Origin: Desulfocapsa sp.
GTDB taxonomy: Bacteria > Desulfobacterota > Desulfobulbia > Desulfobulbales > Desulfocapsaceae
Assembly: GCA_016765495.1 (NCBI GenBank)
Contig: JAESPV010000065.1
Coordinates: 37,941-101,940 of the forward strand
Direction of reading: 5' to 3'
Length of the DNA: 64,000 bases
A model generated the notes under the pieces. The model saw only the letters and a program-made list of their open reading frames with translations. It made no database searches and was not told the origin of the DNA. The first letter of the stretch is position 1. Every line of letters starts with the position of its first letter. Below are positions 9,950 to 18,308 of the stretch, in pieces. A program made the translations under genes and the position numbers.

Positions 9950-10468
9950 GTGAAGAACAAACACCTACATAGCCTACTTTGCTTGATTCTTTTCTTTCTT
10001 ACTTTTTGCGGCGCACCCCTTTTTGCGGCCAGTGCTCCCATCACCATTGAAGCAGACCATATGACCTCGCTTGAGGAAGAGAACAATGTCCTTTTTACTG
10101 GCAATGTTGATGCTGCTCAGGCCGATGTTCGTATTCGAGCCGACGAAATGACAGTCTATTACACAGCTGCCGAAGAGAGTAAAAAACAAGAGGTTAAACG
10201 TCTCAAGTGCATAGGAAATGTTGAAATAACCAGAGGTGAATGGCTGGGAACCGGAAAAGTCATGAACTACCTTGCCAAAGAGCGTAAAGTGATTTTAAGT
10301 GGTGGTGCCAAAGCATGGCAGGGTACCAATCTTGTTAGTGGAGACACCATCATTTATTATCTTGATGAAGGGCGATCTGAAGTAGTTGGCAGCAGGTCGT
10401 CAGCAACTGTTGGTACAGATGAAGAGAAAAAATCAGGCCGGGTGAGAGCTACCCTTACACCACAATAG
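9950..10468 (+). CDS. lptA: LPS transport periplasmic protein LptA
   Basis: Periplasmic bridge protein that carries lipopolysaccharide from the inner to the outer membrane. The 172-residue product has a signal peptide (hydrophobic LLCLILFFLTFCGAPLFA, cut near ASA) followed by a single OstA/LptA jellyroll with ITIEADHMTSLEEEN, VLFTGNVDA, IRADEMTVYY and a closing LVSGDTIIYYLDEGRSEVVG. The GTG at 9950 is preferred because GGAGAG precedes it by a few bases; an in-frame TTG at 9938 lies at that ribosome-binding site. lptB starts three bases after the stop. lptC, which often precedes lptA, is not upstream here. Confidence 0.9.
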   Translation: MKNKHLHSLLCLILFFLTFCGAPLFAASAPITIEADHMTSLEEENNVLFTGNVDAAQADVRIRADEMTVYYTAAEESKKQEVKRLKCIGNVEITRGEWLGTGKVMNYLAKERKVILSGGAKAWQGTNLVSGDTIIYYLDEGRSEVVGSRSSATVGTDEEKKSGRVRATLTPQ

Positions 10469-10471
10469 AAT

Positions 10472-11194
10472 ATGGCACAGCTGGAAACCGATAACATTGT
10501 CAAACGTTACCGTAGTCGTACCGTTGTTGACGGAGTAAGCATCCAGGTCAACACTGGTGCGATTATTGGACTGCTCGGCCCAAACGGTGCCGGCAAAACA
10601 ACTTCCTTTTATTGCATTGCCGGTTTTATCCGTCCCGATGAAGGTCGTGTACTGCTGAATGGCGAAGAGATAACAAACCTTCCCATTCATAAACGTGCCC
10701 AAAAAGGTATTTCCTACCTTGCGCAGGAACCATCGGTTTTTAAAAAACTCACAGTGGAAGAAAATATTCGCATTGTTCTTGAACCTCTGGGCCTGGCTAA
10801 AAATGAGATTACCAACCGGATTGATGAGCTTTTGGAAAATCTCAAAATCAGTTATTTAAGAGATAACAAAGGACATGCCCTGTCGGGTGGCGAACGCAGG
10901 CGTGTTGAAATTATGCGCGCGCTGGCCACCAGGCCTGATTTTATTTTACTTGATGAGCCCTTTGCCGGCATCGACCCACTGGCTGTGGCTGATCTGCAAA
11001 AATTAATCCGAGGCTTGAAAGATAAGGGCATTGGAGTTCTTATCTCAGATCATAATGTGCGAGAAACTCTTCAGGTTTGTGATTTTGCATACATTATGAA
11101 TGCAGGACAAATTATAACCAGTGGTGTTGCGGATGATATCATTGAGAGTGCAGTGGCCCGTAAGATGTATCTTGGCGAAAACTTCAGCATGTAG
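10472..11194 (+). CDS. lptB: LPS export ABC transporter ATPase
   Basis: Cytoplasmic ATPase that powers LptFG extraction of LPS from the inner membrane. The 240-residue protein has Walker A GPNGAGKT (36-43), Q-loop LAQEPSVF (83-90) with the LptB-typical SVF, signature LSGGERRRVE (137-146), Walker B FILLDEP (157-163) with FAGIDP, and the switch histidine in ISDHNVRET. Length and the Q-loop segment separate it from branched-amino-acid ATPases. It is coupled to lptA by a 3-bp gap and followed by a heptamer-repeat spacer before rpoN. Confidence 0.95.
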   Translation: MAQLETDNIVKRYRSRTVVDGVSIQVNTGAIIGLLGPNGAGKTTSFYCIAGFIRPDEGRVLLNGEEITNLPIHKRAQKGISYLAQEPSVFKKLTVEENIRIVLEPLGLAKNEITNRIDELLENLKISYLRDNKGHALSGGERRRVEIMRALATRPDFILLDEPFAGIDPLAVADLQKLIRGLKDKGIGVLISDHNVRETLQVCDFAYIMNAGQIITSGVADDIIESAVARKMYLGENFSM

Positions 11195-11367
11195 CCAGAA
11201 GGCCAGAAGCCAGAAACCGGAAACCGGAAATCAGATGACAGAAATCAGGATAGTTTGGCGTCACAGACGCGAAGAAAAACATACAATTTACTCCAGATCA
11301 CAGACGGCAGACAAGAGGTGGGTAAGTACCCTTTCTGGTTTCTGGTTTCTGGCTTCCGGTTTCTGAT
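11195..11367. repeat. inverted arrays of a degenerate heptamer between lptB and rpoN
   Basis: Starting right after the lptB stop, the left array (about 11195-11248) is a run of 7-base units such as AAGCCAG, AAACCGG (twice) and AAATCAG (twice). The right array (11332-11367) is the same motif inverted, as TTTCTGG three times followed by CTTCCGG and TTTCTGA. About 80 bp of non-repetitive DNA lies between them. The arms could fold into a long hairpin in the lptB-rpoN transcript. The right array ends two bases before the rpoN ATG and covers the place where its ribosome-binding site should be. Confidence 0.7.
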
Positions 11368-11368
11368 A

Positions 11369-12829
11369 ATGGGCCTCGAACTTAGACAACAGCTTAAGCT
11401 ATCTCAAAAACTGGTAATGACGCCGCAGCTGCGCCTTGCCATTAAACTGCTGCAAATGAATCGGCTGGAGTTGGGCGATGCCCTCCAGGCAGAGATTGAA
11501 CAAAACCCAGGCCTTGAAGAAGATACAAGTATACAGGAGAGGGGAGAAAATATACAGAGTCTCTCCTCAACTGTTGAATACAAGGCTGAACAGCAAAAAG
11601 AGCAGGATCATACTGACCAGGTAAGAGCCGAAGACACTATACCTGAAACAAATTGGGAAGATTACGCCAACACCTTTGATTCCAATGTTTCTTTTTCCCG
11701 CGAAACTCCTCCTGCTGATGCCCCCAGTCAGTTTGATTTTATTTCTGAAAAACCCGGTCTTCTCGCCTACATACAATGGCAACTTGCCCACTCAGAGCTT
11801 GATCCAGATGAATGGGAGACTGCTCTTTTTATTGCCGGAAATCTCAATCGCTACGGTTTTCTTGAATGTACGCTTGAAGAGGTCATGGAAGCTACAGAAT
11901 GTGACCATGATTCAGCAGAATATCTACTCGAAGTCATACAGGATCTTGATCCCCCCGGTATTGCAGCAAGAGACGTTAGTGAATCACTTTTTCTTCAGCT
12001 TGAACGGATGAACCTGGGAGATTCCCTTGCTGCTGAAATTGTGAAGAACAACCTCAATTTCCTGCAGAGTCGTAACTACAAAGCAATCTGCCATGCCACC
12101 GGTCGCAAGCGCAATGAAGTCATCAAGGCCATAGAGTTTATCACAACTGAACTTACCCCTTACCCAGGCCTGCCATACAACCAGGAGGCCACCAACTATG
12201 TTGTCCCCGATGTCTATGTTCGAAAAATTGATGGGAAATATGTTATCCACCTCAATGAAGAAGATATCCCGAACTTAAAGCTTTCTTCTCAGCTGCAGAA
12301 TTTACTGCAAGACGATGAAGATTCGCTGGAAAAGCAGTCAAAACAATATATCAAAGAAAAACTCAAAGATGCGGGCTGGTTTATTAAATCCCTGCATCAG
12401 CGCCAACGCACAATTTTTAAAGTCATGGAAAGCATCCTCAAGTTCCAGCACGACTTTTTTGAACATGGTCCAACCAGGTTGAAACCTCTTATCCTGCGTG
12501 ATGTGGCTGAAGATATCGAAATGCACGAATCCACCATCAGCCGGGTGACCTCAAATAAGTATGTGCATACACCAATTGGTATTTATGAACTGAAATACTT
12601 TTTCTCCACTGCAATCCCCAGGCAGGGCGAAGAGGCACTGGCCGCAGAGTCCATCCGTGAACGTATCCGAAAGATGATTCAGCAGGAAGACCCCTTCAAA
12701 CCCCTCAGTGACAATAGTATTTCACTAAAACTTGGGGAAAAGAATATCAAGATTGCCCGCCGAACCGTGGCAAAATACAGAGAGCAGTTAAAAATCCTTC
12801 CGGTAAAACATCGTCGAAAACCACGATAA
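11369..12829 (+). CDS. rpoN: RNA polymerase sigma-54 factor
   Basis: Directs RNA polymerase to -24/-12 promoters that need enhancer-binding activators. The 486-residue protein has the glutamine/leucine-rich region I (LRQQLKLSQKLVMTPQL), an acidic region II, the core-binding domain (GLLAYIQWQL, DPPGIAARDV), the helix-turn-helix RDVAEDIEMHESTISRVTSN, and the invariant RpoN box ARRTVAKYRE (463-472). The ATG at 11369 matches the family N-terminus, although the frame is open 38 codons upstream through the heptamer arrays. No good ribosome-binding site is visible, because an inverted heptamer array occupies that place. The hpf, ptsN and rapZ genes that often follow rpoN are absent. Confidence 0.96.
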   Translation: MGLELRQQLKLSQKLVMTPQLRLAIKLLQMNRLELGDALQAEIEQNPGLEEDTSIQERGENIQSLSSTVEYKAEQQKEQDHTDQVRAEDTIPETNWEDYANTFDSNVSFSRETPPADAPSQFDFISEKPGLLAYIQWQLAHSELDPDEWETALFIAGNLNRYGFLECTLEEVMEATECDHDSAEYLLEVIQDLDPPGIAARDVSESLFLQLERMNLGDSLAAEIVKNNLNFLQSRNYKAICHATGRKRNEVIKAIEFITTELTPYPGLPYNQEATNYVVPDVYVRKIDGKYVIHLNEEDIPNLKLSSQLQNLLQDDEDSLEKQSKQYIKEKLKDAGWFIKSLHQRQRTIFKVMESILKFQHDFFEHGPTRLKPLILRDVAEDIEMHESTISRVTSNKYVHTPIGIYELKYFFSTAIPRQGEEALAAESIRERIRKMIQQEDPFKPLSDNSISLKLGEKNIKIARRTVAKYREQLKILPVKHRRKPR

Positions 12830-12832
12830 ACA

Positions 12833-13009
12833 GCTGAAGAACAACAGCTACCCAAACGCCACACCCACCGTGATGTCAGTTATCTGAGGGATCGACTCCT
12901 TGCGCCCTTGGCCTTTGATTCCACCCGTTAGGGTTTTTATTATACCGAGGATGACTTTACCCTCCCCTTTGAAGACAGTCCCAAAATGGCTGCGTGCTAT
13001 TCATTATGA
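12833..13009 (+). pseudogene. remnant of a WYL-domain HTH transcriptional regulator
   Basis: Directly after the rpoN stop and in the same frame, the sequence reads HTHRDVSYLRDRL, LAPLAFDSTR, a TAG stop at 12929-12931, then GFYYTEDDFTLPFED and a final TGA at 13007. This matches the junction of the HTH and WYL halves in YafY/DeoR-like WYL regulators, which typically read R-D-I-x-x-L-R-D-x-L-x-A-P-I-x-Y-D, then G-Y-Y-Y-T-E, then F-x-L-P. No start codon, no complete HTH and no WYL core are present, and one in-frame stop interrupts it. It is therefore a decayed fragment of about 58 codons. Family assignment is by eye and would need a profile search. Confidence 0.6.
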
Positions 13010-13033
13010 CAACCTGATGACTACTCAATAATA

Positions 13034-16000
13034 ATGGCAGACTCAAATTTATTTCGTTTTTCCATTGATCGCGGCGGCACCTTTACCGATGTGTATGCCG
13101 AAGTCCCCGGAGAACCCGGTTTCAAGATTGTAAAGCTTCTCTCTGAAGATCCAGCCAACTACGACGATGCTCCACGTGAGGGAATAAGAAGAATATTAGC
13201 AGAATACTCTCGGGATGTCGGCGAAGAACTCATTGATGCTTCCCAAATTGAGTGGATCCGCATGGGTACCACGGTTGCCACAAATGCCCTCCTTGAGCGT
13301 AAAGGGGCACGTTGTGCGCTGATAACCAGTAAAGGATTTGGTGATATTCTACAAATAGGCAATCAGGATCGTCCTCATATTTTTGATCTGCAAATACAGA
13401 AACCGGATCTTTTGTATGAGAAGGTTATTGAAGTAAATGAACGTTTACGACCCCTCCAGGCAGATGAACAACCAGAGACAGATATTTTATCCGGCGTTAC
13501 TGGAGAACATTTTGCAGTTCTTTCCAAACCTGATCTAACAGCACTGAAACCAAGACTTGAGGAACTGCTTGCATCTGGAATCACCAGCCTTGCTGTGGTT
13601 TTTCTTCATGCCTATGCCTGTCCCCAACACGAACAGGCAGTTGGAAAACTTGCAACAGAAACAGGCTTTACTCAAATCTCTCTTTCTTCGCAGGTAAGCC
13701 CCATGGTTAAACTGGTCTCCCGTGGTGACACTACCATGGTGGACAGCTATCTTACTCCGCATATAAGACGCTATCTGGAAAGCTTTAAAAAGGGATTTAC
13801 AGATAATCTTGCAGGTACCCAGCTGCTGTTTATGCAATCGGATGGCGGTCTGGCCCCGGCAGAGGATTTCACCGGCAGTCGAGCCATCCTTTCCGGTCCG
13901 GCAGGCGGCGTGGTCGGCTATGCCATGACCACCTATAATGAGGAAACAAAAAAACCTGTTATCGGCTTTGATATGGGCGGCACTTCCACCGATATTTCCC
14001 GCTATGGCGGTAAGTATGACCTGAGCTTTGAAACCAGAATCGCAGGAGTTCGTATACAGGCACCTCAGCTTGATATCAGAACCGTTGCAGCAGGTGGTGG
14101 ATCACGTCTCTTTTTTGACAATGGCATGTTTCTGGTTGGACCTGAATCGGCTGGTGCGCACCCAGGTCCTGTCTGCTATCGAAAAAATGGCTACCTCACT
14201 ATCACTGATGCCAATCTTGTACTGGGACGCTTACAGCCTGATTACTTTCCGAAAATTTTTGGGCCAAATGAAAATCAGCCCCTGGATTTTGCTGAAAGCT
14301 ACCGCCAGATGGCTGAATTGACAGAGACAATCAATGCGTTTTATAAAAAGAGCAATCGTCCGCCACTCACCGTGGAGGAAACAGCACTTGGCTTTCTTGA
14401 AGTAGCCAATGAGGTCATGGTTCGACCAATCCGAGAAGTTTCAGTGATGCGGGGTTTTGACATTAAAGACCACGTCCTTGCCACCTTTGGCGGTGCGGGA
14501 GCACAACATGCCTGTGCAATTGCCGGAAGCCTTGGTATTTCCACTCTTTTTATTCATCGTTTTGCTGGGATTCTCTCAGCCTATGGTATTGGGCTTGCCG
14601 ATACGATTGTGGAAAAACAGCAGCCTGCAGCACAAATTCTTACAAAAGACAAAAATGCACTGCCCGGCCTTTTAAACAAACTGAGCTGCCTCCAGCAGAA
14701 AGCCGAGCAAGAGCTTAGCAAACAAGGTATTGCAGATAAGGCCATAGAGAGTCTTCATTATCTTAATATACGTTATCAGGGTACGGATACACCGATTATG
14801 GTTGAGGAGCCTGTTGATGGAGATTTTGTCAAAGCTTTTAAAACTGCATATCAGCGTGAATTTGGATTTGAACTAAGTGATCAGGAAATTGTGGTTGATG
14901 ATCTGCGTGTTCGCTCCATCGGCAGAGGCTCAAAACTAAAATCTTTCCCCCTACCCGTATCCGACGCTCCCCTACAAAAACAGTCCACTGTTTCCTGTTA
15001 TTTTACCGGAGGCTGGCAACAGACTGATCTGTATAATCTGAACGATCTCCAGGCCGGGCACACAATCCAAGGACCGGCTATTCTGATACAAGATACCAGC
15101 ACCATGGTTATAGAACCGGGTTGCAGCGCTGAAATTACCCGCCATGGCAATGTGGAGATACAAATTGGCAACAATGAGAAACACAACCGGCTTGATACCG
15201 CGGTTGATCCGGTACAGCTTGCCATTTTCAGCAATCTCTTCATGTCCATTGCCGAGCAGATGGGAAGAATGCTGCAAAAAACCGCCATCTCCACAAATAT
15301 TAAAGAACGGCTCGATTTCTCCTGCGCCCTCTTTGGTTCGAATGGTAATCTGGTGGCAAATGCCCCCCATGTTCCTGTCCATCTTGGTGCCATGAGTGAG
15401 GCTGTTAAAGAGCAGATTCGCAGAGTGAACAATATCAACCCAGGCGACGTTCTGGTGGCAAATCATCCTGCTGCCGGCGGAAGTCACCTTCCTGATATCA
15501 CCGTTATGACACCGGTTTTCCAGGCTGGAGGAAAAACAAATACGATTATCTTCTGGGTGGCCAGCCGTGGTCACCATGCTGATATTGGCGGAATTTCACC
15601 AGGATCCATGCCACCGGGTTCAAGGCAACTGATCGAGGAAGGGGCAGCTGTCTTCTCCTTCAAGCTTGTTGAAAATGGACTTTTTCAGGAACAGGGAATT
15701 ACAGATCTGTTGATGGCCCCAGGTGAGATTAAATCTGAAAAAGGACGTCCTGCCATCAGTGGTACAAGAGCGCTCGGAGATAATCTCTCTGATTTAAAGG
15801 CTCAGGTAGCAGCAAACCAGAAAGGGATTGATCTGATTCTGGAAATGATTGAATCCTATGGCCTTGAAGTTGTACAGGCGTATATGCTGCACATCCAGGA
15901 AACAGCAGAGAACGCTGTACGAACAAGTCTTTGTAAACTTTCCCGCAATCAGGGGCTAAAGGAAAGAGATACTGTCACAGCCACCGAATATCTTGATGAT

Positions 16001-16810
16001 GGCAGCCCAATTGTACTGGCGCTCACCATTGATCGGAGTGATGGAAGTGGCGTGTTCGATTTTAGTGGTACTGGAGAAGAGCTTTGGGGCAACCTCAATG
16101 CTCCGCGCGCAGTCACTCAATCCGCCATTCTTTACAGCTTGCGTTGTCTGGTGGAAAAAGACATCCCGTTAAATCATGGCTGCCTGATTCCCATAACACT
16201 TATAATTCCTGAGGGATCTCTTCTTGATCCCTCACCTGTTGCAGCAGTGGTTGGCGGCAATGTCCTGACGTCCCAACGGGTGGTGGACGTGGTGCTTAAA
16301 GCCTTTGGTGTTGCTGCAGGGTCTCAGGGTTGCATGAATAATCTTACATTCGGCAACGAACAATTTGCTTACTATGAAACCATTGGTGGAGGTGCAGGAG
16401 CAGGGCCAGACTGGCATGGGCAATCCGGGGTACATACCCATATGACCAACACCAGAATTACCGATCCTGAAATTCTTGAGCGTCGCTACCCGGTATTGCT
16501 TCGCGAATTTTCCATTCGCAAAGGATCAGGCGGTAAGGGGAAATATAATGGCGGCGACGGGCTGATTCGTGAGATAGAATTTCTCGAACCACTCAATGTT
16601 GCCATACTCTCCGAGCGAAGGGTTTTTCCTCCCTATGGCCTGTCAGGAGGTCAGCCCGGCAGCAAGGGGAAAAACATCTTTATTTGTAACGATGGCCGTC
16701 GCCTGAATTTTGGCGGGAAAAATGAAATCCTTGCCAAAGCCGGTGATTCTTTCCGTATTCTCACCCCGGGAGGTGGTGGATATGGAAGAACACTCAGGAA
16801 GAAAACCTGA
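13034..16810 (+). CDS. 5-oxoprolinase (ATP-hydrolysing), HyuA-HyuB fusion
   Basis: Likely hydrolyses 5-oxoproline to glutamate with ATP, recycling the cyclised glutamate released in glutathione or peptide turnover. The 1258-residue protein is a full-length fusion. Residues 1 to about 690 form the hydantoinase A/acetone carboxylase beta-like actin-fold ATPase, with FSIDRGGTFTDVYAEVP at the start, LSGPAGGVVG and GFDMGGTSTDIS. About 720-1258 form the hydantoinase B domain, with ANHPAAGGSHLPDITV, ASRGHHADIGG and GGDGLIREIEF. Single-chain fusions of about 1260 residues are typical of 5-oxoprolinase rather than two-subunit hydantoinases. It stands alone, and its 3' end overlaps the convergent phosphatase gene by 17 bp. 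Confidence 0.9.
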   Translation: MADSNLFRFSIDRGGTFTDVYAEVPGEPGFKIVKLLSEDPANYDDAPREGIRRILAEYSRDVGEELIDASQIEWIRMGTTVATNALLERKGARCALITSKGFGDILQIGNQDRPHIFDLQIQKPDLLYEKVIEVNERLRPLQADEQPETDILSGVTGEHFAVLSKPDLTALKPRLEELLASGITSLAVVFLHAYACPQHEQAVGKLATETGFTQISLSSQVSPMVKLVSRGDTTMVDSYLTPHIRRYLESFKKGFTDNLAGTQLLFMQSDGGLAPAEDFTGSRAILSGPAGGVVGYAMTTYNEETKKPVIGFDMGGTSTDISRYGGKYDLSFETRIAGVRIQAPQLDIRTVAAGGGSRLFFDNGMFLVGPESAGAHPGPVCYRKNGYLTITDANLVLGRLQPDYFPKIFGPNENQPLDFAESYRQMAELTETINAFYKKSNRPPLTVEETALGFLEVANEVMVRPIREVSVMRGFDIKDHVLATFGGAGAQHACAIAGSLGISTLFIHRFAGILSAYGIGLADTIVEKQQPAAQILTKDKNALPGLLNKLSCLQQKAEQELSKQGIADKAIESLHYLNIRYQGTDTPIMVEEPVDGDFVKAFKTAYQREFGFELSDQEIVVDDLRVRSIGRGSKLKSFPLPVSDAPLQKQSTVSCYFTGGWQQTDLYNLNDLQAGHTIQGPAILIQDTSTMVIEPGCSAEITRHGNVEIQIGNNEKHNRLDTAVDPVQLAIFSNLFMSIAEQMGRMLQKTAISTNIKERLDFSCALFGSNGNLVANAPHVPVHLGAMSEAVKEQIRRVNNINPGDVLVANHPAAGGSHLPDITVMTPVFQAGGKTNTIIFWVASRGHHADIGGISPGSMPPGSRQLIEEGAAVFSFKLVENGLFQEQGITDLLMAPGEIKSEKGRPAISGTRALGDNLSDLKAQVAANQKGIDLILEMIESYGLEVVQAYMLHIQETAENAVRTSLCKLSRNQGLKERDTVTATEYLDDGSPIVLALTIDRSDGSGVFDFSGTGEELWGNLNAPRAVTQSAILYSLRCLVEKDIPLNHGCLIPITLIIPEGSLLDPSPVAAVVGGNVLTSQRVVDVVLKAFGVAAGSQGCMNNLTFGNEQFAYYETIGGGAGAGPDWHGQSGVHTHMTNTRITDPEILERRYPVLLREFSIRKGSGGKGKYNGGDGLIREIEFLEPLNVAILSERRVFPPYGLSGGQPGSKGKNIFICNDGRRLNFGGKNEILAKAGDSFRILTPGGGGYGRTLRKKT

Positions 16811-18308
16811 GTTCAAAGCCCAGACTCTGGAGATGTTTAGCTTCCTGCTCAAGACTGACGAGCTGCAAAGGATGCTGTATCAGCGCACCCTTTGCAAACT
16901 GCAGGGTCAAGCCCTTATCATCAGCGATAACCTCTTCAATAACTGCTGTTTCTTCTTTGCGGGAACGATGCAGCAAAGCGGCAAGACGAAGCAACACCAC
17001 AAGCCTTAAACCTTTCTGCTGCTCTGCTTTCGAAAAATCTCTGCAGAGATTTTTTGCTATTTTTTTTCGGTGGTAGCGCACCAGAACACTCATCCAGACC
17101 TGCTCTTCAAAAGAAAAACCGGGCAAGTCCGCATGTTCCAGCATATATGCACCATGTTTCTGGTATCCACTTAAAGAGACTGCAAGGCCAATTTCATGCA
17201 GACTGCTCGCCCAGTGCAGAAGTTCGGCATCTTCCAATCGCAAATTCCATGTTTTTTCACAGGCGGTCAGGAGTTGATGCGCCTTTTTACTTACACGTCT
17301 TGCATGGTCGCGGCTAATCTGAAAGCGTTGCTGCACACTTATAACGGTCTTCAAACGGGTATCTTCACTCTTAATTCTCCCCAGGCGCTCATACAGCAGC
17401 CCCTCCCGTAAAGCACCATCGGAAACCTGCATGGTGTTAATTTTCAGAGCCTCAAAGGTAGCGATAAGGACGGCCAGGCCTCCAGCAAAAACAGCTTCCC
17501 GATCACTTTTTAAACCCGGTAGTTTGAGGTGATACAAATTTCCAGCTCCAATCATTATATCCCGTATCCTGTACAGGCTATCGAGCGTGATACTATAGGA
17601 CTCAAGTCCAAGCCTGTTCACCACTCTCCCCACTGCTTTGATGGTTCCGGAAGCCCCAGTGGCAGAACGGAAGTCTACTTTCTGGAAGTAACGTCTCACA
17701 GGACGGAGATTCAGGTGAGCAGCAATACCAGCGTCTTTCCAACACTTCTTATCCAGGTTCCCATTGCGAAAAAACTCGCGACTCATACTTACGCACCCCA
17801 TATTGAGGCTACGCAGATGCTGGGGTTCAAAATCCTCGCCGATAATGAGTTCTGTACTGCCGCCACCTATATCCATGACAAAACGTTTGCCACCTTCAGC
17901 CACCAGAGAAAGGGACACACCCAGATACACAAGGCGAGCCTCTTCTTTTCCTCCAATGACAGAAATCGGATGGCCCAGAACCTCGCTGGCTTTTTGTAAA
18001 AACCGATGAGAATCCTTTGCTTGACGCAGGGTATTGGTGCCAACAGCTGCCACACTACCCTCGGGGAAATCTGTCACCCGTTCACCAAAACGCTCAAGGC
18101 ATGAAAGGGCACGTGTGCGGGACTCCTTAGACAATTTACCGTTTTTGTCAAGCCCAGCACCCAGACGCACCATCTCTTTTAAATTATCCAGAATATGGAT
18201 ATGACCATCTTCAATACGGGCAATCACCATGTGAAAGCTGTTGGAACCCAGATCAATGGCGGCTAAATGTTGTTTCGGCTGATGTTGCTTGGGCTGTTGA
18301 TCTTTCAT
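16794..18308 (-). CDS. Ppx/GppA family exopolyphosphatase/pppGpp phosphatase
   Basis: ASKHA-fold phosphatase acting on polyphosphate or pppGpp; which substrate cannot be told here. The 504-residue protein has the phosphate-1 motif AAIDLGSNSFHMVIA (16-30), KEEARLVYLGV, the phosphate-2 motif FVMDIGGGSTELIIG (near 145), and SGTIKAVG. A C-terminal HD-like helical domain starts near 310 (HEIGLAVSLSGYQKHGAYML), as in long Ppx proteins. The start overlaps the stop of the upstream DUF4105-like gene by ATGA, so they are coupled. The tail overlaps the convergent 5-oxoprolinase gene by 17 bp. Confidence 0.9.
   Translation of the reverse strand: MKDQQPKQHQPKQHLAAIDLGSNSFHMVIARIEDGHIHILDNLKEMVRLGAGLDKNGKLSKESRTRALSCLERFGERVTDFPEGSVAAVGTNTLRQAKDSHRFLQKASEVLGHPISVIGGKEEARLVYLGVSLSLVAEGGKRFVMDIGGGSTELIIGEDFEPQHLRSLNMGCVSMSREFFRNGNLDKKCWKDAGIAAHLNLRPVRRYFQKVDFRSATGASGTIKAVGRVVNRLGLESYSITLDSLYRIRDIMIGAGNLYHLKLPGLKSDREAVFAGGLAVLIATFEALKINTMQVSDGALREGLLYERLGRIKSEDTRLKTVISVQQRFQISRDHARRVSKKAHQLLTACEKTWNLRLEDAELLHWASSLHEIGLAVSLSGYQKHGAYMLEHADLPGFSFEEQVWMSVLVRYHRKKIAKNLCRDFSKAEQQKGLRLVVLLRLAALLHRSRKEETAVIEEVIADDKGLTLQFAKGALIQHPLQLVSLEQEAKHLQSLGFELRFSS

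Noticed and set aside
14972..15577. 201-codon minus-strand frame inside the 5-oxoprolinase gene
   Set aside because: Shadow of a well-supported gene with intact motifs on the plus strand; no recognisable protein features.
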